Counted from the stretch's first letter, positions 48,272 to 61,110 are shown. The stretch is 61,915 nucleotides of DNA from Larix sibirica (GCA_004151065.3 NWUY0304125161.1:1-61915); one strand, 5' to 3'. Numbers and translations: made by a program. The notes: generated by a model not told the origin, from the sequence alone.

Positions 48272-51200
48272 GTAAATAACAGTCTTTTTTTATATATGTA
48301 ATTCCACCTCCCCCTCCTAATGTAAGGGGAGCTACAGACCTTTATTTCAGCATAACACCAAAAGGGGGCTATGGTAAAGAGCTAAACGCACCTTGGCTGT
48401 TCCATCCTTTTCCAGCGTAAAAGCTCTCGGATAATATCAGGCATTCAAAAGTAAATCCAAGAACCCGGAGGCATTATATATATTCTATCATTTATATTCA
48501 GAATTGAGAGAAGACCCGGAGGAAGAAGCAGAAACCAATCTATTCTATTCAAAGAGAATCTCGAGAGGAAGCAGATAATCTAAGATAAAAAATGCTTGTT
48601 TATATTAAATGTTACCCCGTTCCCACTGCTTGATATAACATGTTACCATTGCTTGATATGAAAGGAAGAGATTCATTAGAATTGCTTGATACAGTAACAA
48701 CTAGGAAGATAGGAATTTGCAACTTGAATCTAACAACTAGATAGATATTAATTCGCAACCTGAATCAATTGCATTAGGAACTGTCACATGATATTCAGTA
48801 TGATCTTCGCTATGATGGATGAGCTATTAGAGAGATTAAGTATGATTACGACTACCAAGTTCAAGTTCACTATGATTAGTTGGTTAACGTAGCTTTGTTG
48901 CGAGATAATGTTCGGTAGCAAGCAAATGATGAGCCATAAGAGTTTCATGAGCGCATCGTATATAACAATCATTGCATATTTAGTCTTTCATCGAGAATAA
49001 GTTCTACAGTCTAATAAGGAGTAATGGATACTAATCTATCTTAAGCAGTGGATACTAATATATATATATTAATTTATTAATACTCATAGCTCTCTTTAAA
49101 TAGATCAGCTGTCCTTTATATCTCTTCTCTACTATAGAGACTAAATCTTTGAGTAATTTAGGGGTTAGGTATACTTACTAAGCTATCAAGTTCTAAAGTT
49201 ATAAAGAGATTTCCTCCTTTCTATTTCCAAATCCTAAATTGAGAATAAATAGACTTACTTTTATAGACATAATATTATTTAAAGCATAGTTCCTATTCCT
49301 ACTCTTACTCTTAATACAGAAACAAATAAAACTAGATAGGAGTTATTTCACTCTTTTCCTGGACTCATACTTTTTATCTCCTAACTAATAACTATAACTA
49401 AAGGATACAAGAAGCCTGACTAACAAAGACTAAAGAGTTGTAAGTTCCTCTTCTTGCAACATAAGGATAAAGGAATCTAAAGCTAGTCAAACTATGGACT
49501 AAAGAGTATTAATAACATAAGGAGAAGATTAGCTCCTACTCTTAGCATACATATTTGCTGCTATACTATCTACTAACTAGAAACTATAGCCTAAAGAATA
49601 TAATTACCCTGTAAACGCCTGGTGGTTTCCTTTCTAAAAGATGAGCTTCAAGGCCTCTTTCATCTGGGTTGAGGTAAAGCACTATGTAGGATAAGAGCTG
49701 CTAAGGGAGTAGTTTGGGGTTAAGACGAACACATTTACAGTGTACACGACCTGGGGTTGATACTTATAGAGTAGGAATGAACTCAGGGTGGTTATGAGGT
49801 GCTTGTCACTTAAAACACAGGGGAGATCACACAGCGGAGCGGAGAGAACACAGGCAAGATTCTTTGTTCTTGTAACTTAGCACTTGTCCCATAGTTGATA
49901 AGTTGTGGAATTGGCTTGCATGGATTCTTGAATAGTCACTTTCTTGCTCAGTTTTCTTAGATGAAGAATAGACTAGCTTATGAAAGAGTAGGAAGCATGG
50001 AAAGATAGATTAGGAGCGATACATTCATTTATAGCTTGTCTCTTGAACGGTGGGCTCATCTAAGTAATGTAAGACCAACATATGAGCTGGTATTCCTCCG
50101 GCCTTTCAAAGTCGTGTGAAATGACTGGCCTAGCAGATTCTTAGAGACCGGACAAGCAAGAACTGGTGGAACGACTCCCTGGACAAGCATTAACAACTGG
50201 ATGGAACTACCCTTTATAGAACCGGAATAACTAGTAGGCTATAATACTAGAAATAAGGCTACCCGATATGAAAAATAGATCTTTCACATGCAAGTTACGA
50301 AATCATGGCATGGGAATTCTGACTATTTACAGCTACTATTAACAGCTTGGATTATGAAATAGGAAGATAAGTAGCTTTGTAGTGCCTGCCCGGATAGTTG
50401 TAGGTGTGGCATAGAAGGATTAATTGCATGGATGGCATGATTCAATGTTAAAAAGTTGATTTAACTACGGAGTGATTGTTTGTAAAGACCAATAAAGACA
50501 ATGTAACAGTCCTATTCCTTTCTATCTAAGTATACTCTTTATCTTATTCCTCTCAACTTACTATTCAGACTTAAAGAAGAAATAAAGTCTTCTCTTTTTC
50601 CTATGGATTTGAAAATTTTATTTCTTTTATAAACCAAACAATCTTAATATTATAAATAACTATTTCTTTTTAGATTTTATTTCTTTTTGTATGAGTATTA
50701 AAGTAGAAGTATGAATAGGAACAAGCCGGAGGGGACATTTGTAATATATGTTTGTAGTGATAAGGGTATGAAGGATATGTAGAACTTGGAAGTATTCTAT
50801 TTTGTATTTATAGGTATTAATAATATTAGGATGATGATTCATGTTTAAGTAAGAATAAAAAGAGGAAGTATAAAAGGATTTGTAGTATTTATAATGGTTG
50901 TAGCATTTATAAGTTTCTCTTTTATTAGGAATATATAGTAGGAATAAATATAAGTATAGGAGGATTATTGTATCACTCAGCAGGAAAGACTCCACAACCG
51001 AAACACTAACCCTTATAAAAACCTATAACTAAGAGGTATAAAAGCTCTAATTATCCATACCTTAATAACCTCTAAATATTCGTCACTTGGTCTTTAGGCT
51101 ATTAGGAACTATGAAGAAGAATACTCCTTTTATACTCTTTAGCTTATACGACTCTTTAGTAATATAATAATTACTCTATAGACTAGTAGGTATTAATAGA

Positions 51201-53137
51201 ACATAAAGACTGACGGAATAATATTAACATTTTGAGAAGACCGAATCATATTAACATTAATATATTTATATATATGTACTTTTAGTATAAGCTATTTACA
51301 TTCAGATATTTTGAAAGGTTTCGTTAGCTCCTGTAGTTTCTATTGGTTTATAATAGGAATGGTCGTATTTATAAAAATAGGAATATATAATAGATATAAG
51401 ACACGATCAAGAATATTTATTCGTAGGTGCATCACACAAATAACCTAAGGCTCTTTCCTTAGCAAGTTGCTCCTAAGTTGTTTATATTTACTATCGGCGA
51501 GAGGAAGCAGTACCTTAAGCTGGAACCAGGAAGCACCTACTCCTTTTCATAGGGCCGGCTACCCACTACACTTTGGGACCAAAGACTATTGATTCTTCTT
51601 TCTTGGACCACTACTGCAGGGACCTAAGATAGACCCACCACCATTATAATATACTTTCATTGACTATTCCATCAACTATGAACCATGAGTATTCAAAGAG
51701 TTTGTTTTTCTTGTTCATTGGAGCAGGAGCATCAGGTAGGAGATTTTTAGCGAGTCAAGCATATGGATCGATCAGCTGAACCACCTGGGAAAGCTTGCCA
51801 CCTTGATCCTCTCTTGATGAGGGGCGTAACGCAGATCATAGGAGTGTCCGTTCCTTGTCTACGCTTCTCATGGCTTCGACCGGCGGACCCTACTCTCTGC
51901 TATACGCCTTTATGTGCTAGATTTATCTGTTTCACCCCATGATTTCTTACCAATGAAAACCATGCTGCAGGGACCGCCTGACCTATCCTATGAATATGGG
52001 ACAGGGCAACACAACGATAGGCAAAGAGCAGCAAGCAGCACCAAGACATCAAAAGGAAAAGAGAAGACCATTAGCCGGCCGGGTTAGTTAGATCGAAGGG
52101 ACGGGGAACCAAAGAGACTTGTTATCATTATGCTTCCACTACCACCCGGCCCATGAATTCACTAGTTAAACCAGAGGAAAACCACCTTACGATTCATAGG
52201 GAGGGGGACATCTTATCTTCATAGGGCAACTGCCTTATATTCATAGGGAAACCGGACCACCGGAACCTAGGCTCATTAGTAACACATTAGGGTGGTTCTT
52301 TCTTTGGAAAACACATCTTGGTTTTATGAGTCACCACATATGAAGACTGATGTCTAGTTACTGGCTCCTTTATTATATATGGGCATAGACCAATTATGGT
52401 TAGCATAGACCAATAAGAATGAATTTATGTAGAACTTCCACCACCACTTGGAACTAAACGAGAGAACAATTACCTATTAAATACTAAACCCACCAATACT
52501 TTTTTTTATATGATTAGACTCTTTGTACTGTGTTATGGATCAAGTAAGTGTTAAGGAAGGAGCCAATGAGACAACTCCTCGTTCAGAAGTGTTAAGCCGG
52601 CCCTTGGTTCATTGTTGTTCAGTTAGGAGCTTGAGTTACTAAGTGTTAAGTAAGGAGCCAATAAGACAGGAGGACAACAATCAGATTATGAAGCTTGAGA
52701 GGTGATCACCTTACCCGCCCGGAGCTTATCTATGAGGAACGTAGTCTCGTGATGGGACACTTACCTTTGTATTTTATTTGGAGCTTGTCTCTGCATTAGG
52801 ATTTATGATTAGTTCATTGAGTGTACCCTCATGATAGGTTACGGCTCAGACTTCCTTATGAAGCAAGAACCAAGAACCATAACGAGTAGTTGGGTATGTT
52901 CACCACAGTCAGTCAAGTGGGAACAAGTCATCAGAAAGTTGGAAGTGCTGCTAATCATTGTATAAACCACCTTGCATAGTTGGAGAGATAGGAACCAATA
53001 TAGGTTTATCAAGCTTGGCATAGAAAGAACCAACAACCATACAAAGAGAGAGATACCACCTATGATTTGATATTAGATATTAATTGGCTTGTCCCCTCAT
53101 TCCCCGGGGAGGCTCAGACGTCGTATCGCCTAGTGAA
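48272..53137. other. 4.9-kb AT-rich non-coding stretch
   Basis: No gene recognised. Contains a tandem pair at about 48698-48730 and 48734-48766 (AACAACTAG ... GCAACYTGAATC), and dense TAAAGA/CTAAAG words from 49100 to 51400. 52200-52250 has TTCATAGGG repeats, and 52540-52575 and 52637-52672 share AGTGTTAAG(G/T)AAGGAGCCAA. The minus frame 50660-50995 (111 codons, Ile/Tyr/Lys/Leu-rich) is what AT-rich sequence gives by chance. Confidence 0.45.
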
Positions 53138-53195
53138 CCTCCCTTTGGTCAAGCAAGCCTTTCCTTGCCCTCCCTTTGGTCAAGCAAGCCTTTCC
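53138..53195 (-). repeat. AAGG-bounded element, copies 4 and 5 in tandem
   Basis: Two reverse copies at 53138-53164 and 53163-53195. They join head to tail, sharing the CC of the terminal CCTT (AAGG) border. Confidence 0.85.
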
Positions 53196-54320
53196 TTCTA
53201 ATTTTATAAATCATTTATTACGATACATTGTTTTACATTTACGTGTGCAAGTGTATTCTTTTGCGTCTCTATAATACTTTTATCTATCACTGTCCTCACT
53301 AACAAACGCAGTGCCATCCTAACTTATGTCCAAGCATGTCATTCCTGGTTTCAACATGGCCTCTAGAACCCATCTACAGTCATAAGCATCCCAATATGTT
53401 TCTATTTTATTATATATTGGTTTAAGTATTGAAGGATTCCGTAGTCCAACATATGAGATATAATTTTTTGGAATATTTGCGTAGAGTAAGTAATTAATCT
53501 ATGATCCATATCCATGAGTATTAGTTGCAACTGACAATTTATCATGATTGAAAATAGTCCACTTAGCACTCATTGCATCGGTTGTTAAAAGTTGGCTCTC
53601 ATAAAAAAAGTACAATGCAGCTTTCAAATTGTAGATGTGAGCAAGCTTATATTCCTCGATATCTCATCAAGTCCCATATGATACATGATCCATCACTACT
53701 AGAAGATACACTACGACTGTATTTCTATTTATATTTTCAAAATGCACACAGATCATATTGAACACGAGAAATAGAGAGAATAATAAATTCCAAATAATAT
53801 TCATAATGCTACAACAATTACACCACAGGGTTAGCTCGAGGTAGGCTATCCATGTATCGAATACATGTACCATTCTCTCACCTATACAATCTAACATTAC
53901 ATCCTTTATAGTAGCTTAACACAATTCTTTTAAAAACTTTTTTGTTTTTATTTTTTTGAAATAACAGTTATAAATTTTATATTTATATCTATCAAGGGGG
54001 CTGCGGCTATACTCATACAACCCGAGGAGTAGTTTAGCTTGTCTCTATACCACTATTAATCCGGTCCCGATGTCTTATGGAGACAAGAATGAATTGAGAA
54101 TATTGACTTTTTCGCTTCCTACAACTATTGATTTGAGTACATATAATATTTAACAAATTGCTGACACAGTAAAACACATTGAAAAAACATACCTAAACTA
54201 CATATGGTACTCCTATAATGTAGCCGTATCTGGGGAGCAGGAATTGAGATCCCATTGCTTTCTTTTGATCTGCTTCTCTTTTTCTAAGCCCCTTTTTTAC
54301 TTTATGCCTCTTGTGAGCGT
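53196..54320. other. AT-rich non-coding stretch, possibly nuclear-derived
   Basis: The minus strand from 53900 to 53330 gives protein-like but broken text (frame 53667-53897, then RNPSILKPIYNKIETYWDAY). I considered a hAT-type transposase because such proteins have similar spacing of Trp and Tyr residues, but no diagnostic motif is present. No call. Confidence 0.3.
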
Positions 54321-54620
54321 CTAGGAGCTGAAGGATGGAGCGGATTGCTTTCTCAGGGTTCCAACATATGTCGATTTAGGAGTAACTGCCACTGCCTTTT
54401 TCTCTTTGTCGAAGACTTCACCCGTCTCCTCCTCTACTATTGCTGTTGTTTCATGAATCTGAGGGGTGTCCTTACCATCCCCATTAGACTCTTGCATTTT
54501 GGCCTGTGCCTGCTTGGTTTTTCCCACCATAATCTCTTGCGCGCCCTGGCCGTTCTCCTCATATCTGACGACTTCTTTCTATCCATATGATTCTAGAATA
54601 GACTTTCCTCATTTTTTGTC
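54321..54620 (-). other. unrecognised minus-strand frames, possible LINE ORF1 N-terminus
   Basis: Two overlapping minus frames. One reads MDRKKSSDMRRTARARKRLW from about 54583, and the other reads MVGKTKQAQAKMQESNGDG (54530), then Glu/Thr-rich text ending TYVGTLRKQSAPSFSS. The charged, disordered look followed by a Tyr-Val-Gly-Thr-Leu motif recalls the N-terminal part of plant LINE ORF1 proteins. I cannot show homology, and no endonuclease follows. Confidence 0.25.
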
Positions 54621-55169
54621 TCTCTGCTCTTCTTGGCCTATTGATTCCAGGATTTCGAAGTTATTTTATGTTAGAGTAGCGGGGGCTTGGTTTCACTAGT
54701 GTGGTGTAATGGGGGATGCCTTGGGGAAATGGGATTGGGATGGATAGGTTTAATGGATTGCTGGAGGGAGGGACCGACGGACGGACGGAGCTGGGTAGAC
54801 CATGGATGGGCATTGGAACTTAGATTGCCTTTATGAGAGTCCTGAACTTATATTTCGATCTAGAATCTTCATTCACTGCCTGCCATATGCCTTAGAGTAG
54901 AGGCACCTTTTTACCTTACCCTCTCAAGACCGGAAGAACCCTAAGCGCTTCAAGTATACACTCTATCAGCCAGGAATACTACACCAGTAGCAGTAGCCAG
55001 GGACATCATGCATGCTATTATCCCTTTTTCACTTGCACCCACTATTTATTCTGTAGCCTATAGACCAGGAAGTTTTGGGTCAGGAATGTTTTGACAAGCA
55101 AGCCATGGATGGGATCCTAGAATCGTTGGATCAGAATGAAAAGCCCTTCAGACAAGCCACCTGCCAGAC
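54621..55169. other. non-coding stretch
   Basis: No gene seen. Contains GACGGACGGACGGA-like short repeats at 54775-54790. Confidence 0.4.
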
Positions 55170-56005
55170 AGATATTATATGTACAGCCTTAGCTACATGC
55201 TGAAAACCCTAGACCATGCTGGACAATAAATGCTAGAAGACCAGGAGCTGGTAGTGCCGGATACAATTGGATGTTGGAGAGGGGACAGTCTCGTAGATTA
55301 AGACCTTACCTTGTTCATGCTACCCGCCCGCCAGATATACTTACCCTTTTACCGGGGCCCTATACCATTAGGGGCTTTCGAGGGACCGTAGAAGACCTTA
55401 GAACGGATGTCGTCGGATCGTTGGATCTTGGATCGTGCAATGGCAATGGGAATTGGCTTGGGGATGCCTCTTTAGACCAGAATCCTCAGAGCAGACAGTA
55501 TACACTATAGAAGCCTTGATGAATACTACGACAGGAAGCAGGGGCATGATATCACACACTATCTTTCTCTTTACCTACAACAACTAGTAGACCTGGCTGG
55601 AGCTAGAGACCTGGAATGCACATAGTCAGTGTAAGTTAGTTGAGAATCATTATAACTTAGAAGCCCCCGGAGGATGGAATGTGGATGGATGGATCGATCA
55701 AACCCTTACCCTTAGACTTATACTGTTGAACACCTAGGCTAGCACGATAGAGTCTCACTTTACCACTTTGAAACCTGGAAAAGAAGAGCAGTAGGGAACA
55801 GTATCAGAAGGCCTTACCTTGGTCAGACTATACACCAGAAAAAAGACAGTCTCTGTACCAGCCCTAGCTACATGCCGGAAAGCTTTAGGAAGGAATGCTA
55901 CAAGACCTTAGGAGCACCCCAGATATCGTTGGATCGTTGGTTCGGAATCGGAATTGAAATCTACATGGACATGGTAATTTGCTTGGTAATAGGATTTATA
56001 CCTTC
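55170..56005. repeat. decayed duplication, two ~300-bp modules
   Basis: Ordered shared words show two diverged copies. CAGCCTTAGCTACATGCTGA (about 55183) matches CAGCCCTAGCTACATGCCGG (about 55859). AAGACCTTAGAACGGATGTC, then GGATCGTTGGATC (about 55391-55430), matches AAGACCTTAGGAGC, then TATCGTTGGATCGTTGG (about 55901-55942). GGCAATGGGAATTGGCTTGG (about 55441) matches a related stretch near 55975. The open frame 55271-55510 lies inside copy 1 and has no known product. Confidence 0.6.
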
Positions 56006-56119
56006 CCCAGTATAATACCTCACTAGAACTACCTGCCAGAGCCCTTAGAGTTAGTTTATTAGACCCTTTAAGACAGATTCATATAAGTTCATATAAGGTA
56101 GATTAAGGTCGGTTAGGCT

Positions 56120-57350
56120 CAGGCGGCGAGACAGGCTCAGGTGAGGTGAGGTAGATTGGGGTGGCTGGTACTGACCTGATCTAACTGCCTGCTTTCATGA
56201 GCATTAATAAGTTACAGGTGGTGAAAGGTAAGGACTCAAAGGTAAGGACTCATTGTGCTTACCCTGCATTCTTCATAAGCGCGAGAGAGATAAGCACCTA
56301 CCCGTCGTATCTTATAGTGATAAAATTAGTACCGTTATCAAATGCCTAAGCTTCCCTTGTTCAGTCTTCACTTTAGTCTTTGGTTATTATTCGTGAGTGT
56401 AAGGTGTACTAGCTGTTAGATAGGGACCTTTACAAAGTCCGATTGATTGATTGACTCATCTTATATATTTTTATAGGATTCCGTACTTTAACCAATCTTC
56501 CTCTAAAAAGTTATCGTAGTAAAGTAAAGGGCCTAGAGGAGTTCCTATAGCACTAATTGCTTAAGTGACTTGCTTCGTGATTAGTACTAATTGCTTGCTT
56601 AAGTCTCATGATTGTTTCGATATAAATCTTACCTATAAGATAAGCTGGTTTGTCAAAGGCAGGCTCAGGTAGGTAAGCTTCAGGTGAGGCAGGACCTTCC
56701 CAAAGGTTGGAATGACCGTAAGGCAGGATCTTCAAACAGGTCTTCAAACAGGCAGGACCCTAAGTTGGATTCTAAGTTGGACTCAGATCAGGTAGGCTCG
56801 GGAATGAACATATAAGATTATTTGCTAGTACTGACTTAACTGCTTTCATTCAAGAGTTAGCCATAAGTGTAAGATTTATACGTCAATGGGGACGCCTTCC
56901 CTCCTTCGTAAGAGGCATAAGATAAGGATCAACTGCACCTGCCTTCGTTAGCGACCCGTCACACCTACCCTCTTTCATAAGCTAGGGTGAGGAATAAAAT
57001 TACCTGCGCCTATGATCGATTTCACCTGTCTAAAAAGGGCTCTATTGTGTGGTCACCCTAACTCAAACTTATTCATCGTCGTCATTGTATTAGCCTAAGG
57101 AGGTAATAAGGACCTATTTCGTCTACCCTCCTTCCTTCCGTTATTCAAAAGCGTAAAGTAAGGATCATTGGGCTTACTCTGCTTTCTTTATAAGTGTAAA
57201 GATAAGGACCAATTGTATCCTCAATGGTTGGTTAACTGGTAAGTTACTATAATACATTGTCAGATGAGTGCACTATAGGAAGGACATTTTCAAATGAGTA
57301 GGCTGGCTAACTGGTGAGTCACTATGTGCCATCTTCAGATGAATACTGTT
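56120..57350. repeat. region of decayed tandem repeats
   Basis: Three kinds of local repeat are present. (1) AGGCTCAGG(T/C)(A/G)GG words at 56120-56160 and 56650-56700. (2) A unit with GATAAGGA(C/T)CAA(T/C)TG and CTTTCTT(T/C)ATAAG(T/C)G at about 56231-56290, 56930-56990 and 57155-57215. (3) A GGTTAACTGGTAAGTTACTA / GGCTAACTGGTGAGTCACTA unit at 57226-57270 and 57301-57343. No gene. Confidence 0.6.
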
Positions 57351-58410
57351 ACCACATGCGTATATTATTACGGGTATTTGTCGGGTAGTTAGTTATTCGC
57401 GATCAGTCGTTTGTGATAAGGTGGTTTTGGGTCAAGTAAACAGGCGGAGGGACTATTATTGCGTACGGACATATTTTTTTTTATTGATCGAAGAGCGTAT
57501 ACCCAGCTGCATATACCCAGCTACAGGGTAGGCATTCAAATGTTAGTAAGCTTGAAGCAATGTAGGAGGGTGAGAGACCAGGTCGAGACCTAAAGAGCAA
57601 TTCTTTTCTTTATTTCAAATAAGCTAGAGCGTGAACCGTAGGGGGTATGAGTCGCAGGTGGACTGTAAGTGGCAATATAACGCGCTCCAAGGGAAAATTA
57701 GAAGGGCGGAGCCGCTCTCCTGACGTAGGAAGGGGAGGTTTTCGACATGTGCCTAAGTTATATCTCTTATTTCATCTTCATTTGAGCTGCTTGCGAAGTA
57801 ATTTAAGGTAAGAGACCCGGTTGCATCTACCTATGAAGACAACCATCCAGGTATAGACTCGGCAAACCAGATGCATGGAAATTTGTAGTCTCGACAAAGC
57901 TTATTTGATTGATTTACTTGTCTGACAAAGCTTGATTGTGATTGATTGATTTGTCTAACAGCTTTCAAGCTATCATATACATGTATTTTAATTAAGACTT
58001 TCCTATTTCAAGTGATCTTGTACTAAATTGTGTATATTAGTAAAACCTCACCTCTCTCTTTTTTTAAGGGTTTTAAGGTCTCATGTGATTACTTTTATGA
58101 ATAGTGGGCTTTTTATGCTCTAATATAACAGGGCTTAAACCTTTTGAAAAGCTTTATCCTTTTAAACCTCTCTATTCTAAGGGTTCATTTCGAAGGAATA
58201 GTTAAGGCCCCTGCCTTTCAATTTGCGGTCAATAGTATGGCGACAGAGCTCTGTCCAGTTCGAGCGAGGGTTGGGCACACACACACTCTTTCTTTTTAGA
58301 TACTAAAGGCTCCACCTGATTCCCGAACCGGAACTGAAGTCTGCCTGGACAATCAAGTATAGCACGACTCGAATCATTAGATCTCGGTGCAGAGAAATTG
58401 GCTGGAAAAA
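57351..58410. other. non-coding stretch
   Basis: No gene. CCCAGCTGCATATACCCAGC lies near 57500. CTTGTCTGACAAAGCTTGAT and GATTGATTTGTC words are duplicated at 57895-57960. The minus frame 58229-58441 runs into the AAGG element and is not called. Confidence 0.45.
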
Positions 58411-58443
58411 GGAAAGGCTTGCTTGACCAAAGGGAGGGCAAGG
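58411..58443 (+). repeat. AAGG-bounded element, copy 6
   Basis: GGAAAGGCTTGCTTGACCAA followed by AGGGAGGGCAAGG, exact complement of 53163-53195 over its length. Confidence 0.9.
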
Positions 58444-59016
58444 GTTTTCCGTCTTTAAAACTTAAAGCGTCTAGGTTTTATTCATTCAGTTTTTCAGAGT
58501 AAAAGCAGTGAGTTTTTGGTAGACTTTTTAGCTTTCAGTGTATTTCCCGTTTTAAAAGAGTAATAAAAAGTGATGCAATTTGAGTTTCAGATCTGTTTAT
58601 TTGCTGTTACTTTTTTAAGTGGGATGTGTTTTAGTATATAGTAGATTTAAGATTTTAGTTTTTATAGAGATTGAAGTTTTCTGTTTTCCTAAGTAGGTAG
58701 GTAAAAAATAAGACTAGGACTGTGACCATGTGCTTAAGAATTCAAACATATTTCTCTTTCCTTTCGACTCTTCAGCTTCATCTTTTCTCGTGACCTTTTG
58801 TCTTTCTTCAACATGTTGTCTCCTTCTGTGTTGTCTATGTCGTGCTATTCTCTTCTTGTATCGCTCATCGCATGTGCCCTTCGTTGTGTTTTTTAGTGCC
58901 CGCTGCAGCCCAAAGACCGGGGGAACAAAATGCAAGGGGAGGCAAACAGGCGGGACGACCACAATGACAGACATAGAGGAAGAAAATTCTAGGATTATAG
59001 GACTGAGAGCCAGAGC
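58444..59016. other. non-coding stretch
   Basis: 58490-58700 is T-rich with AGTTTTT/TTTTAG words. The minus frame 58714-58974 and plus frame 58730-59020 overlap, and neither is recognised. The minus one has a basic Arg/His-rich stretch. Confidence 0.4.
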
Positions 59017-59457
59017 TTAAAACCACCCAATTTGATTCCTGAACCGACCCGAGTCCCTCAGATAAAAAGAGAAATCTACACCTGCAAGACCATCACCTTC
59101 GTTGTCTGGAGGAGCGGGCAGACCGAGCGATAGCGCCAGACCATTACGACCAAACAAGAAAATCAGGACAAACCATACTTTGAACCAACATAAAGAAACC
59201 CCAATGCTTTCCAAGGCGAGCTCCTCGGGTTTGACCAAGACTCCATAAATTTCGCCCATCATTAAATGATTTGCAGCCGGACGGACACGCTCGAAGCTGA
59301 TAACTGTGGCAAGTGAATCAATTATGGGCCGGAACTCCTTCCCTCGCATCGCCTTGGAGTAATCTTGCCCCTTGTGTGACGGGACGGGATTATTTGTCAT
59401 CCCCATAAATGGACACGCGCCTCCCTGCCACCTCATCCGGGTGCACACATTGACCAA
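59017..59457 (-). CDS. unrecognised frame, 146 codons, one hydrophobic segment
   Basis: Minus-strand frame with TTG at 59455-59457; ATG starts are available at residues 8, 18 and 20. The text is protein-like: a polar N-terminal half (VPSHKGQDYSKAMRGKEFRP), a likely membrane segment at residues 85-103 (IGVSLCWFKVWFVLIFLFG), then a Pro/Gly/Asp-rich tail ending GRFRNQIGWF. I do not recognise the family. It may be a mitochondrial orf of chimeric type, since such orfs often carry a single membrane segment, but no known gene piece is visible in it. No neighbouring gene gives context. A chance frame remains possible. Confidence 0.35.
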   Translation of the reverse strand: MVNVCTRMRWQGGACPFMGMTNNPVPSHKGQDYSKAMRGKEFRPIIDSLATVISFERVRPAANHLMMGEIYGVLVKPEELALESIGVSLCWFKVWFVLIFLFGRNGLALSLGLPAPPDNEGDGLAGVDFSFYLRDSGRFRNQIGWF

Positions 59458-60383
59458 TATTGATTAGGAAGCTTTTTAACAAATTCCAATAAATTGAAGA
59501 ATGTGGAGCCTATTTATGACCCGGTTACCAATTATACATTATCCATTTAGCCATGGGAAATAAAATTAACAATGAAAATGACCTAAGACTTTCATTCAAC
59601 TACTTGGGACCTCAACTACTTTGTTTCTTTTTACTGTGTGACTGATGGTGCTATCAAGGGCGAGGTCCAAGCCGGACCCACTACATTTGCTATTCAGGGC
59701 TTCACTAGCTATCCATTTTAGGGCTCCATCCACTAGCTATTTATTTGTTTACGAGGGCTATTTACGAGGGCCGTTTACAAAAGCTGTTTACGCTGGGCTG
59801 TTTATGAAGGAAGGGCTATTTTTTAACACTTGAAGGGTAAGTCATAGGCTTTGCGGTATGGAATGAAAGGGCCGTTGACGCTTTAAGGAAGGATAGATAT
59901 ATGGCTACACTGAAGAGTAAGTGGGCTACACAGAATATATGGGGCTACACTAGAGAGTCCCTGCTCTATTTGTCCTCACGGAGGTTTTCCCTTATTCTCC
60001 CTCGTCCTGCTTTCAGGGGCGGTAAAGCCTATCTACTTACTTCTATCTTGAACCATTGATCGAAAGCTATCTTCGGTAACCCATCAATTCTTAAATAACC
60101 CATCGAAAGCTAACTTTGTTTTCCCATTTCTTCTTCGGTAACCATTCGAAAACCAATTGATGCTGCAGGAAAGGGGAAGGGCACTGGGAAAGCTTATTGG
60201 ATAACAGCACGGCTGTTAGGCTGCCTGCTCACTGAGACTGCGTAGCTTATTTCTGAGCTGATAAGTAAGCTTATTTCCTTAATTCAAAGTAACAGGTATC
60301 ACCTGAAACCTCGGCTTCTCTCTCGGCTCAGATCTATATTCACGGGCTCACTTAACGGGTCAAGAGAGGGGCGCTCGCTTCCC
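59458..60383. other. non-coding stretch with GGGCTATTTACGAGG words
   Basis: 59690-59950 repeats AGGGCTATTTACGAGGGC-like and GGGCTACAC words. 60055-60150 repeats CGAAAGCTA and TTCGGTAACC. The plus frame 59645-59833 is a product of the first tract. Confidence 0.5.
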
Positions 60384-61041
60384 CAATAAAAGTTCCAAAA
60401 GTGTTTCTACAGCGCGTTTTTGTGCCCATATAATGAAACCATCCAGCCTACCAGCCAGCTGGCAAGTAACGTACCCGCTATTGGTTTTCACGCCCTCAAA
60501 TGCCCTCACCATATTCATAGTTTTGCGTGAAACCCCTCTCTTTTTGGGGGCCCCTCCCTACCCCAATATCGTGTTGGTCCCTACTCTCCTCACCCTTATT
60601 ATTCGCTTTAACGTAACTTTTCGTACATGTGTTCACTAACCCTTATCTCGCGTCTAACTGACTGCTTTTTAAACAAATATAGCCTTCTCTATCGCCAGCA
60701 CTCTAAATATTTTGATTCTTTCTGGTAAGCACTTGCAACAGAATGGGTCATGGTCCTTTCCAATATTTCAACATCGCATGGACAAGATTGAAAGCTGTTT
60801 TCCGAGTTCATTACTCCAACACATATAACTGGATTGGGTACCGGAAATATGTACACTTTGTTCCTGATTCTGCGTTCCTGGATTCTGCAATTTCTGGCTG
60901 GCATGGTTCCGATTGATTTTCTCTACCGCCCAAACTTTATAAAAAAACTTTGTTTTCTGGCATGGCAGTAGGCAACGATGAGGCTTATCCAATAAAAGAT
61001 CAATAAAGTGTTTCTACAGCGCGTTTTTGTGCCTATCTAAT
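60384..61041. repeat. 28-bp exact direct repeat pair, ~50 bp with flanks
   Basis: AAGTGTTTCTACAGCGCGTT, then TTTGTGCC, lies at 60399-60426 and 61006-61033. Weaker similarity extends upstream (CAATAAAAG) and downstream (TAATG). The 580 bp between the copies hold no gene that I recognise (frames 60433-60639, 60689-60904 and 60768-60992 overlap). Confidence 0.9.
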
Positions 61042-61110
61042 GCGATTTATACCTAACCCGCTTCCCATCCATCGGCAAGGTTTCTAGCATCTGATTGTTA
61101 TCCAGGTGAT

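Noticed and set aside
50660-50995. 111-codon minus frame rich in Ile, Tyr, Lys and Leu
   Set aside because: Composition expected from AT-rich DNA; no motif.
53330-53900. hAT transposase remnant
   Set aside because: Only vague spacing similarity; no diagnostic hAT motif or terminal inverted repeats.
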